Shown here: piece by piece, positions 8,957 through 16,707 of the stretch | How the letters are laid out: every line of letters begins with the position of its first letter | Numbering within the stretch: position 1 is the first letter of the stretch | NCBI GenBank assembly: GCA_036374995.1 | Contig: DASUSS010000101.1 | Span: 23,936-87,935 of the forward strand | DNA: 64,000 nt | Direction of reading: 5' to 3' | Origin: SH-MAG3 sp036374995 | Lineage (GTDB): Bacteria; Gemmatimonadota; Gemmatimonadetes; Longimicrobiales; RSA9 | The notes under the pieces: generated by a model | Told to the model about the DNA's origin: nothing | The model's database searches: none | What the model saw: the letters and a program-made list of their open reading frames with translations, nothing else | Position numbers and translations under genes: made by a program

Positions 8957-9013
8957 GATTCCTCTTGCTGCATCCGGTTCAGCGATCGTCCCCTGCTCCG
9001 GTAGATGCGTCTG

Positions 9014-9084
9014 CGGTCGGAATTCTGACACCGCCGGTGCGGTGGCCGCCGTGGGCCGATGCCGCGCCGGTCAGAAATCGGCAG
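9014..9084. promoter_or_regulatory. Mirrored repeat in the TonB receptor/lipoprotein divergent region
   Basis: In the 177-bp gap between the TonB receptor (start 8956, minus) and the lipoprotein (start 9134, plus) there are two copies of a motif in opposite orientation. On the plus strand, CGGAATTCTGACA lies around 9018-9030. On the minus strand, CCGATTTCTGACC lies around 9068-9080. Each copy is 110-120 bases from the start codon it points toward. This is the arrangement expected of two overlapping divergent promoters read by the same factor, plausibly the ECF sigma factor at 5983-6483. That link is inference. Confidence 0.35.
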
Positions 9085-9133
9085 GGCGGCGCATCGCTCC
9101 AGTGATGTCATCACTCGATCGATGGAGGCAACA

Positions 9134-9583
9134 ATGTACCGTATGCATCATGCCCGCTGGCTGCCGGCGCTCGTACTGCTCGCGGCCGCGTGCTCGAGAT
9201 CGCCAGTCGAACCTCCGTTCCTGACCGTGCAGCACGTCGCGGGCGTCTACGGCGCGAGTGGCGAGTTCGGCGCACTCACGTTCACGACGATCGCCAGCGG
9301 CGAAACCACGGACTGGCTGGACGCCGGCGCATCACTGATCCTGCGCCTCAACATTGACGGGACGACCGAGGGTGACCTCTTCCTGCCGGGCGCCGACGAG
9401 GACGGCAGCGATTTCGAGGCGGACCTGACCGGCACATGGCAGCTGACGGACGGTATCGTGACGCTCGATCACGCCGCAGACACGTTCCTGCGCGATATCG
9501 CGCTCACGCCGGTCGGCGACACACTCGAGGGCGACCACACGTTCGCCAGCACACGCGTACAGGTCACGCTCCAGAAGCAGTAG
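9134..9583 (+). CDS. Small lipoprotein of unknown function
   Basis: This 149-residue protein begins MYRMHHARWLPALVLLAAAC, a lipobox (LAAAC) giving a lipid-anchored Cys20. GGAGG six bases before the ATG supports the start. The mature part (VAGVYGASGEFGALTFTTI, LNIDGTTEGDLFLPG, LTGTWQLTDGIVTLDH, GDTLEGDHTF) resembles lipocalin-like small beta-barrels found in many bacterial lipoproteins; that is a fold-level impression. It is divergent from the TonB receptor and shares its control region. Transcription would end at the strong hairpin at 9601-9632. Confidence 0.7.
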   Translation: MYRMHHARWLPALVLLAAACSRSPVEPPFLTVQHVAGVYGASGEFGALTFTTIASGETTDWLDAGASLILRLNIDGTTEGDLFLPGADEDGSDFEADLTGTWQLTDGIVTLDHAADTFLRDIALTPVGDTLEGDHTFASTRVQVTLQKQ

Positions 9584-9600
9584 CAGCCGATCGCGGGAGC

Positions 9601-9632
9601 GCCCGGTGTGCCCAGTGACCGGCACACCGGGC
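9601..9632. terminator. Bidirectional hairpin between convergent genes
   Basis: A perfect 12-bp stem (GCCCGGTGTGCC at 9601-9612 pairing with GGCACACCGGGC at 9621-9632) with an 8-base loop lies 17 bp after the lipoprotein stop and 10 bp after the opposing gene's stop. It has no T-tract, as is usual in GC-rich genomes. It likely ends transcription from both sides. Confidence 0.65.
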
Positions 9633-9641
9633 AGCACCCGT

Positions 9642-11918
9642 TCAGCCGGCCGCGCACGTGCGATATGTCGCGCGCCCCTCGCTCACGCGGATGTACTCGT
9701 TCGCACCGACCGCACGCGCGAGCAGCAGGTCGAGGAATGCCCCACTCTGGACCGCGCCGCGCCAGTCCCCCGCCCCGAGATCATCGAGCAGTACTGCCAT
9801 CGCCGCACCCGTGTGGTACGCGCGGAACGCGGCCTCCTGAGTCTCGTCCGCCCCGGGCGCGTCGCTGAGCCGCCCGAAGTCCGCCAGCAGGGAGGCGACC
9901 GTGTCCCGCAGCGCCGCGCGCGCGCGCGACGTATCAGCGTGGCTCGCGGCGAGACTGCCGGCGAGGCCCGCGAACTGGGCAGTGCCCTCGCGCCGCTCCT
10001 GCCGCTGATCGACTGCGGCGAACAGCGGGTCCGCGGCAGCGAGTCGCTTCAGCCGCGCCGCGAGATACTCGCGTGCTCCTGCGCTCCGCTGCCGCCGATC
10101 CGCCGCGCCGACCGCTGCCGCCAGTATCAGCACCTCGCGGCGCGCGGCGTCCTGGAAGTCGGCCGGTGGGTCCACGCCGATGTTGTCATAGCGCTGTGGT
10201 GTGCAGTCCGCCGGCTGACGACGGTGTGCGTCGTTCCACGTTGCGAGCTGCCAGAAGTGAAACGATTCGTGGAGGATCGCCTCGGCCTGCGAGTACCCGT
10301 TCTCCAGGCCGTCGGGACCCGCGAGCGGTACGGGCGCGGGCATCGTTTCGTCCGGCCTTCTCCCGGCGCCGGCGAGATAGTCTCCGCTGAATATACCGGC
10401 TCGCACATACATGCGGCCGCGCAGCACGAGAGGCAGCACGTCGTCCGCAACCCTGGAGAAGCCGTCGAGCGGATCGTAGGGTGTGAACAGCAGCGTCTGT
10501 TCAGCGCGCTCGAAGTCGGTGAGCACGTACGGCCGCGGCTCGGGCCAGAAGCCCGGCCACACGCGGTCGATGTCGACAGCACGCTCCACGAGCAATGCCG
10601 CGGCGGCGCTGACGTGTTGCGGTACGTCCTCATCGCCTGTCGTTACAGTTTGTTCCGCGATGACTTCGCCATCCGGCCGCAGCGCACGGATGCGATACAC
10701 ACCGCGCCGCAGGGCGAGTCCGGGGATCGAGTCAAGGTGAATCAGGATCTGGTCGTCGGGCACTGCGCGATCGGGACGGCCGTCCCTGAATGCCTGCACG
10801 AGCACGAGACCCGGTCCGGGTGGCAACGTGAACGGAACCCGGACTTCTCTTCGTCCGGGCAGCTCGAAGACCCAGCTCTCGCGACCGTTTTTCACCTGCA
10901 CACGCGGCCAGAAGATGTACGCGTCGGCGAACTCCGGGCCGACGAGCTCGTCGTTCAGGCGATTCACGAAGATCGTCGGTCGCCTTACGAGACCGCGTGC
11001 CGTCGCAGCACGGTAGAGCGGATGCTCCTCCTCCGGGCTCTGTCGCATGCTCATTGTCGGGGCGAAGACGGTCAGCGGGTCGATGCCCGTGCGCTCCTTC
11101 AGGACCGCAGCCATCGGCTTCCAGCCATCCGACGCGGTCGTTTCCGAGGCATGTCCCCGCCCGGCGAGCACGAGGACCCTCGCTTCAGGATCACCGTCGA
11201 ATACGCGGGCAATGATGTTCTCGGCCTGCCGGCGGTCCCTGAACCCGGCTTCGCCTTCCGGACCGCGCTCCGATGTGTCGTAGGCCACGAGACGGTAGCC
11301 GAGATCCAGCGCCGTCCGTACCGCGGATGCGAACACCGGATCCAGCAGATACAGACCGGAGCCGTAATCGACATCCGTGAACCCCGTGTCCATCACGGCA
11401 TCGGTGAACGCTTCTGCGGCAAGATAGCGGTAGCCCTGATCCCACAGGCCGTGCAGCAGCGACTCGTAGAGCGAACGCGTCTGGGGAAGGTGGTGCTCTT
11501 CGCCCCAGATCACTGCTCGAGTTCCGGCAGCGCGGCGGACGATGACGTCGATCGCGTCCTGCGGAATCAAGTCGTTCGGGACGTCGTTCCCGTCATTCGT
11601 GAACACGCGGCGGAGCGCGGGCAGGCTCAGCGCGCGCACACCGGCGAGCGGCACACCCATGAACTCCTCGAACATCGCACGAATCTCCGGGTACACCGAC
11701 CGAAAGACAGGCGACGCGAGATACTGCTCCTCGAGCTGGAGCATGGCGTGGTATGGTGCGAGCGGATTCCCCGCGTCGAGTCGCTCCCTCTCCAGCAGAA
11801 GTGGAAACGGCAGGTCCGGCTGCTGGGCTGCGGCACGATTCCAGAACAACAGCAGCAGCAGCGCGCCGAGGACTGCGGCAGGCGAGCGGACTCGATCCGC
11901 GGGGAAGCTCACGATCAC
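9642..11918 (-). CDS. Secreted two-part protein: EreA/ChaN (TIKI-superfamily)-like half and HESFH-containing half
   Basis: This 758-residue protein starts at a GTG overlapping the stop of the upstream hydrolase by 4 bp (GTGA). A signal peptide follows (AAVLGALLLLLFWNRAAAQQ). The N-terminal half carries motifs of the erythromycin-esterase/haem-uptake ChaN superfamily: RAVIWGEEHHLPQTRSLYES (about residue 120), a YLAAEAF strand, and VLVLAGRGHASET (about residue 245). The C-terminal half contains ILHESFHFWQ, with H550 and H554 in an HExxH pattern that suggests a metal site. I know of no characterised protein with this pairing. The distal HExxH ligand is not evident. Function is open: a hydrolase acting on an extracellular compound is a guess from the partner gene. 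Confidence 0.7.
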   Translation of the reverse strand: MIVSFPADRVRSPAAVLGALLLLLFWNRAAAQQPDLPFPLLLERERLDAGNPLAPYHAMLQLEEQYLASPVFRSVYPEIRAMFEEFMGVPLAGVRALSLPALRRVFTNDGNDVPNDLIPQDAIDVIVRRAAGTRAVIWGEEHHLPQTRSLYESLLHGLWDQGYRYLAAEAFTDAVMDTGFTDVDYGSGLYLLDPVFASAVRTALDLGYRLVAYDTSERGPEGEAGFRDRRQAENIIARVFDGDPEARVLVLAGRGHASETTASDGWKPMAAVLKERTGIDPLTVFAPTMSMRQSPEEEHPLYRAATARGLVRRPTIFVNRLNDELVGPEFADAYIFWPRVQVKNGRESWVFELPGRREVRVPFTLPPGPGLVLVQAFRDGRPDRAVPDDQILIHLDSIPGLALRRGVYRIRALRPDGEVIAEQTVTTGDEDVPQHVSAAAALLVERAVDIDRVWPGFWPEPRPYVLTDFERAEQTLLFTPYDPLDGFSRVADDVLPLVLRGRMYVRAGIFSGDYLAGAGRRPDETMPAPVPLAGPDGLENGYSQAEAILHESFHFWQLATWNDAHRRQPADCTPQRYDNIGVDPPADFQDAARREVLILAAAVGAADRRQRSAGAREYLAARLKRLAAADPLFAAVDQRQERREGTAQFAGLAGSLAASHADTSRARAALRDTVASLLADFGRLSDAPGADETQEAAFRAYHTGAAMAVLLDDLGAGDWRGAVQSGAFLDLLLARAVGANEYIRVSEGRATYRTCAAG

Positions 11919-12841
11919 CCGCTCAGGTGCCGCTGAAAGAAGCGCAGCGTCGCTGCGAGAATGTACTCCGCGCGCGCATCGGGCTCCGCGGTCAGATCGA
12001 AGCCGTGCCTGCCGCCGGGGTGGTTGTAGAGCTCGACGGTCTGATTCGTCAGCAGCGACGACTGCGTGAAGCGGTCGATCGATGCGTTGATCCCGGGAAT
12101 CGCATCGCGCCCCGCGCGCGCGACGAGCAGCGGCGGCAGCGGACGCGTGTTGCGCAACAGTGCTGCGAGTGGAGAATAGGCCCTGAGCTGTGACAGGCGC
12201 GGCTCCGTGTGCGCGGGCCGGAACGGGCTGATCACCGCCGCATGCTCCATGTCGAGGAATGCGTAGTAGAACGCAATGCAACGGACGGACGGCGCGGCGC
12301 TCGGGCCGTCGGTCATGAACAGGCTCGCGAGCGGTCCGCCCGCTGAAAACACGGCAACACAGATGCGATCCGGGTCGAGCCGCCACTCCGCCGCCCGCTG
12401 ACGGACTTCCGCGAGCAGGCGCAGCACATCGCTCGCGGCGGTATCGACGTTCTCGTTCGTGTTCAGCCGGTGCGAGAACGTGATCCCGACGAGTCCGGAG
12501 GCCGCGACCAGCCGACCCCACTGCGCGTAGGCGGGCAGCGCATCCTTCGGCGATACGCGCTGTGTCGATCCGGCAACGAGTCCGCCATGAATGAAGATCA
12601 CGCCCGGCCGCACATCGTCACCATCGGGCGGCATGAACACGTCGTACATCAGCGCCGGACCGTACATGACCGTATCCGGCGATCCGGTGAGATCGCGATA
12701 GCTCAGGTTGTCGATGCGCCGGACCTGGTCCATGCCCGGGACGAGGTGCGCCAGGCGGCGGTCCTGTGCGGCTCCCGGATCGGCGGCCGTGAGGCAGAGC
12801 AGGGTCGCGACCCCGAGGATCGCCAGCGAGCATGTCGTCAT
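11915..12841 (-). CDS. Secreted alpha/beta hydrolase (esterase/lipase-like)
   Basis: This 308-residue protein has a signal peptide (TTCSLAILGVATLLCLTAA, cleavage near GAAQ). It shows the esterase marks of the BD-FAE/HSL side of the alpha/beta-hydrolase fold: oxyanion motif FIHGG (residues 83-87), a nucleophile elbow FSAGG with Ser166, a candidate acid near Asp246 and His279 in GGRHGFD. The Gly before the usual elbow Ser is Phe-Ser-Ala-Gly-Gly, a known variant. It is the first gene of a pair and overlaps the next gene by 4 bp, so the two products are probably made in a fixed ratio. The substrate cannot be read from the sequence. Confidence 0.85.
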   Translation of the reverse strand: MTTCSLAILGVATLLCLTAADPGAAQDRRLAHLVPGMDQVRRIDNLSYRDLTGSPDTVMYGPALMYDVFMPPDGDDVRPGVIFIHGGLVAGSTQRVSPKDALPAYAQWGRLVAASGLVGITFSHRLNTNENVDTAASDVLRLLAEVRQRAAEWRLDPDRICVAVFSAGGPLASLFMTDGPSAAPSVRCIAFYYAFLDMEHAAVISPFRPAHTEPRLSQLRAYSPLAALLRNTRPLPPLLVARAGRDAIPGINASIDRFTQSSLLTNQTVELYNHPGGRHGFDLTAEPDARAEYILAATLRFFQRHLSG

Positions 12842-13073
12842 CGGTTTCCGTGTGCGGAGGTTCCCGGTTCGTGGTCCGCTGAACATGGGCGGGCGGCCGC
12901 GCCGGCGGTACGGGGCGGGGCTGAAGTGCGGCTGAGCCGGCACGGATCGCAGGACTCGATCACGAATGGATGCCGCGACGATCGACTCCCGGCACCGCAT
13001 TGCCGCGCCATCGATCCACCGCGATATTCACTCGCCTGCCCGACGGTGTGCCCCCTCTCACGCGCCTGTGAAC

Positions 13074-14198
13074 ATGCTCACTTCGATCTCCCGACCGCGG
13101 CTGTCGCCGCCCATCGTGGCACTCGTGCTGTTCACCGCCGCCGGGATCCTCGAGTCGATCCACGGCTTCATCGGATATCAGCTCTCGGGCCGGCCGGAGT
13201 TCGGCTACACGCTGCACGGCCAGACGCTCTCGTTCACGAGCATCGCTGCCCGCGCCCTGCCGAGCTGGATCGTGCTGGGAGTGCTCGCCGGTCTCGCGCT
13301 CCGCATGGCCGATCGGCTTCCGCTCTTCTCCGGCGGCTGGCGGCGGGCCCTGCTCTTCCATCTGCCACTCGCGACGCTGTTCTCCGCGACGTTCCTCATG
13401 TCGGCTGCCTCGTTCCGTCACTTCCTGTTCGTGGGCCCGGAAGCCGGTGTGAGCTTCGCGACCACGCTACTGCGCTACTACACCGTGTACTTCAATACGT
13501 ACTTCCTGTTCTACTGGGGCATTGTCGGATTGTACTCCGGATTCCTCCATTACAGGGAATTGCGCGAGCGTGATCTCCGGGCTGAACGACTGGAACGGAA
13601 GCTGGCGGAAGCGCGGCTGCGCGCACTCCAGCAGCAGCTGGAGCCCCATTTCCTGTTCAATACGCTCAATGCAGTGTCCGGCCTCGCCCAGGAAGGGAAT
13701 GTTGCCGGCACGGTGAGCACGCTGGCGTTGCTGGGCGAGCTCCTGCGGGCGACGCTCCGGCGCAGTGAGCAGGTCGTCACCGTGGCCCAGGAGCTGGACC
13801 TGCTCGAGCTGTACCTCGCCATTCAGCGCATCCGGCTCGAGGAGCGGCTCCAGATCCGGATGTGCATCGATCCCGATGTCATGGACGCCGAGATCCCGAC
13901 GTTCCTGCTTCAGCCACTCGTCGAAAATGCGATCCGGCACGGTGTCGCGCGTGACTCCAGGAACGGTTGGGTCGAGATCACGGCGCAGCCGCGCGGGCAG
14001 CGCTTGCACGTCACGGTAACGGACTCCGGCCTGGGTATGGGTGACGAAGAGGTGCGGCTCGGCCTCGGACTCAGCAACTGTATCGCGCGTCTCGAGCAGC
14101 TCTATGGACGCGAGTACGCGTTCGATCTGCGCAATGCCGGCAGCGGCGGCGCGAGGGTGGAAGTCGCATGGCCGTGGAGGAAGCTTGCGCCGGCGTGA
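13074..14198 (+). CDS. LytS-type sensor histidine kinase
   Basis: This 374-residue protein has four predicted membrane helices (about residues 12-32, 62-80, 91-112 and 141-160), a short coiled coil (ERDLRAERLERKLAEARLRA) and a His_kinase domain with H-box PHFLFNTLNA (His192). The ATPase domain has N-box VENAIRHG (Asn285) and G-box GLGLSNC. This is the LytS/YehU architecture, which phosphorylates LytTR regulators. I chose the ATG just before the first membrane helix; a GTG six bases upstream is possible. The partner regulator follows 145 bp downstream on the same strand. Confidence 0.88.
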   Translation: MLTSISRPRLSPPIVALVLFTAAGILESIHGFIGYQLSGRPEFGYTLHGQTLSFTSIAARALPSWIVLGVLAGLALRMADRLPLFSGGWRRALLFHLPLATLFSATFLMSAASFRHFLFVGPEAGVSFATTLLRYYTVYFNTYFLFYWGIVGLYSGFLHYRELRERDLRAERLERKLAEARLRALQQQLEPHFLFNTLNAVSGLAQEGNVAGTVSTLALLGELLRATLRRSEQVVTVAQELDLLELYLAIQRIRLEERLQIRMCIDPDVMDAEIPTFLLQPLVENAIRHGVARDSRNGWVEITAQPRGQRLHVTVTDSGLGMGDEEVRLGLGLSNCIARLEQLYGREYAFDLRNAGSGGARVEVAWPWRKLAPA

Positions 14199-14343
14199 GT
14201 GATTGGCCGCCCACGCAGTTCGCGGCCGTATCCTGCATCTCGTGCCCCTCACGCTGCGGCACATTCAGGTGGAGCTTGTGTCCGCGGACGTCGCTACGCA
14301 CGTTTGCGTGAGCCGGTCGCAGGCCCGGAACGCCGCTGAGGTC

Positions 14344-15099
14344 ATGGAACAGCTGAGGGTGGTGATCGCCGACGATGAGCGACTCTCGCGCCGTGCGCTG
14401 CGCGCGCAGCTCGAGAAGCGTCCCGACATCGTCATTGTGGCGGAATGCGGCGATGGCAGGACCGCGCTGGCCGCGATCGAGCGCGAGGAGCCCGATCTCG
14501 TCTTTCTCGACATACAGATGCCGCACCTCGATGGCTTCGAGCTGATCGAGCGGCTCGAGTCCGGCTCCAGGCCGGCGATCATCTTCGTGACGGCGTTCGA
14601 TGAGCACGCGATCCGCGCGTTCGATGTACAGGCCGTGGATTACCTGCTGAAGCCGTTCGACGAGTCGCGGCTGAACACCGCGGTGGAGCGCGCGGTGTCA
14701 CGCCGGCGGGAGCGGACTCTGTCCGCCCGGGTCGAGAGTGCGCTGGCCGGAGTGGCGGATCGTGGACGCAGGTACGCGCGACGACTGCTCGTTCGGCAGA
14801 GCGGCCGCGCGTGTTTCGTCAACGCTTCGGACATCGACTGGATCGAGGCGGTCGGCAACGATGTGCGGCTGCACGCGGGCGATCAGGCCCACCTGATGAA
14901 GGCGGCGATCAGTGAGCTGGAACGCAGGCTCGACCCGGCCCAGTTCATGAGGATCCACCGGTCGACGATCGTGAATCTCGATCGCATCGGCCACATCGAG
15001 CCGTACGGCGGCTCCGACTACCAGGTCGTGCTGCGCGATGGCACGAAGCTCCGCGTGAGCCGCAGCTCGCGCGACCGATTGCTGAAGGACACACTGTGA
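14344..15099 (+). CDS. LytTR-family response regulator
   Basis: This 251-residue protein has a receiver domain (phosphoacceptor Asp56 in LVFLDIQMP, Thr83 and Lys103 in YLLKPFD) and a LytTR DNA-binding domain from about residue 150 (IDWIEAVGNDVRLH, FMRIHRSTIVNLDRI, then GTKLRVSRSSRDRL). It forms a two-component system with the LytS-type kinase at 13074-14198. LytTR regulators usually bind paired direct repeats upstream of target genes. Targets are unknown; the alpha/beta hydrolase pair diverging from the kinase is a nearby candidate. Confidence 0.9.
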   Translation: MEQLRVVIADDERLSRRALRAQLEKRPDIVIVAECGDGRTALAAIEREEPDLVFLDIQMPHLDGFELIERLESGSRPAIIFVTAFDEHAIRAFDVQAVDYLLKPFDESRLNTAVERAVSRRRERTLSARVESALAGVADRGRRYARRLLVRQSGRACFVNASDIDWIEAVGNDVRLHAGDQAHLMKAAISELERRLDPAQFMRIHRSTIVNLDRIGHIEPYGGSDYQVVLRDGTKLRVSRSSRDRLLKDTL

Positions 15100-15124
15100 C
15101 GGGTCCGTTGAGCACGAGGGACAG

Positions 15125-15688
15125 CTGACGGCGAAGACAGACGGAGAATACCGGCCGTTCCCGGAGAAGCCGGATCGTAACGCCCGGCAGCAGCAGCTCG
15201 AAGTTCCCCTGTTCGTCCGCTGCCTCGATCTCCGACGCCGTGCGCGGATACTCGAGGTGGGGTGTGGCAGCGGTGTCGCGCTACCCGTTCTGCAGCGGCT
15301 GTGCCGGCCGGAGCTCCTCGTCGGCCTCGACGTGGAGCGCAGTGCGCTCGGCGCTGCAGCGGTACGCACTGCACGATTGCAGCCGGCCGTCCGCTTCATA
15401 CGAGGTGATGTTCGTGCCATCCCGGTGCGCGACTCGTACTTCGATGCGGTTGTGGATTTCGGCACGTGCTACCATGTGGCGCGTGGCGGCGACGCACTCC
15501 GAGAGATCGAGCGAGTTCTCAGGACTGGCGGTGTATTCGCAACCGAGACGAAGCTGAGCCAGCTCCTGTCCCACCCGGTCCGATCTCATGGTCGTTCGCT
15601 GTATCTGAGCGCCGCGCCCGCGCTGCGGCTGCGGAGACACTGCGGCCTCTGGATGTCGTTTGAAAAGATGCCCGGACGAACAGCCTGA
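15125..15688 (+). CDS. Class I SAM-dependent methyltransferase (start codon uncertain)
   Basis: The conserved SAM-binding motif ILEVGCGSG and the later LVGLDVE, GDVRAIPV, FDAVVDFGTCYHV and REIERVLRTGG blocks identify a small UbiE/type-11 methyltransferase. Coding texture clearly continues upstream of GTG 15257 (EYRPFPEKPDRNARQQQLEV), yet no ATG, GTG or TTG occurs in that frame back to the stop at 15083. The only start-like codon is CTG at 15125, preceded by GAGGG. Either CTG is used, translation is coupled to the response regulator ending 26 bp earlier, or the 5' end has decayed. From CTG the product is 187 residues. The substrate is unknown. Confidence 0.65.
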   Translation: MTAKTDGEYRPFPEKPDRNARQQQLEVPLFVRCLDLRRRARILEVGCGSGVALPVLQRLCRPELLVGLDVERSALGAAAVRTARLQPAVRFIRGDVRAIPVRDSYFDAVVDFGTCYHVARGGDALREIERVLRTGGVFATETKLSQLLSHPVRSHGRSLYLSAAPALRLRRHCGLWMSFEKMPGRTA

Positions 15689-15735
15689 CTTCCCGCGCAC
15701 GCAGCTCGGCGCTGGCAGGGTTGCAGCCACGCAGC

Positions 15736-15764
15736 GGCCGTCGCCTGCCAGCGCGGCGACGGCC
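15736..15764. terminator. Bidirectional hairpin between convergent genes
   Basis: A perfect 10-bp stem (GGCCGTCGCC, 15736-15745, with GGCGACGGCC, 15755-15764) and a 9-base loop lie between the methyltransferase stop and the convergent lipoprotein stop. There is no T-tract. Confidence 0.55.
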
Positions 15765-15773
15765 ACCGGTTGA

Positions 15774-16331
15774 TCACCCTGTGATTTCCACGTTGCCGTG
15801 CAGCACGTCCGCATTCGGCAGCACTGTCGGGAGCTGGGTGCAGAACTCCTGGTCGGCCCCCGCGACGTCGTTCGCTCTGACGAGGCTCACGACATCCGCA
15901 TCGGCGTTCGCGCCCTCGCCGTTGTCGAACGCGTAGAAGTAGGAGACCCGTCCGATGAGGACGGGCAGGAACGCATCGACTGTGATGCCGGCGACCCACG
16001 CCTTGTTGCCATCCACCACCGTCATGCACGTGACCTGCACCCTCAGCCACTGGTCCGGGTCCGTGCCGATGGCACGGAAGTAATACTCGCCCTGAACTGT
16101 GCCATCCGCGCGCGTGGTCGCGGCGAAGCTGAGAATCGCCGGCGCGCCCGCCGCCGACCGGTGCGCGGAGCCCGTCGCACGCGCGACGATCGCCTCATCC
16201 GAGACCACAGCGGAGACGAGCCCGTCCGGCTCGAGACCGGGACCTTCACTTGCGCGCGGCTCGCTCGGCGAATCGCATGCTGCGGTCGCACTGACCGCTA
16301 CTGCAACAGCCCACAACATGGTCCTGCGCAT
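15774..16331 (-). CDS. Lipoprotein of unknown function
   Basis: This 185-residue protein starts MRRTMLWAVAVAVSATAAC, with lipobox TAAC at Cys19. I chose this ATG over one 12 bases upstream because GGAGG lies five bases before it. The mature part has a Gly/Asp-rich middle (YAFDNGEGANADADVVS) and two cysteines (VTCMTV and QEFCTQ) that could pair. No family was recognised. It is divergent from the ADOP permease, with a 376-bp gap in which I see no further gene. Confidence 0.65.
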   Translation of the reverse strand: MRRTMLWAVAVAVSATAACDSPSEPRASEGPGLEPDGLVSAVVSDEAIVARATGSAHRSAAGAPAILSFAATTRADGTVQGEYYFRAIGTDPDQWLRVQVTCMTVVDGNKAWVAGITVDAFLPVLIGRVSYFYAFDNGEGANADADVVSLVRANDVAGADQEFCTQLPTVLPNADVLHGNVEITG

Positions 16332-16707
16332 CGTGACCTCCATCGGATTGGGGGAGTGCACCGGCTGCGGCTGGGACCAGCGGAGCCGGCACGTTCCGGC
16401 GGCAGGTCTGACTGTGCAGGGTGCTGGAGGTGAACGAAACTGCTCGCGGGCGATTGACGGTGCGTGCATCAGGTGCAGATCCGAACCGGTCGGCGGCAGA
16501 ATCCACATTCCGAATGGTACCGCCGTGTACCGGTCCCGCTCGCAGGCCGCCCGCTTTGCATCGATCGTGGGAAACAGCGTCCCGCAAGTGGATGGGCTGC
16601 CACACCCGCAGCGCCGGGCCTGAAGGCAGAGACTATTCAGAACCAACGACTTGCGTCCGGGCGCGCTCGGGCACGCGGCTTCCACTCCGGTGCGGCAGGA
16701 GGTGGAG

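Noticed and set aside
9642..11918. Reading the EreA-like protein as a macrolide resistance enzyme
   Set aside because: Only superfamily-level motifs are shared; the C-terminal HESFH half and the export signal do not fit known Ere esterases.
9606..11936. 776-codon plus-strand frame
   Set aside because: Complementary shadow of the EreA-like gene; composition Arg/Gln/Val-rich and without motifs.
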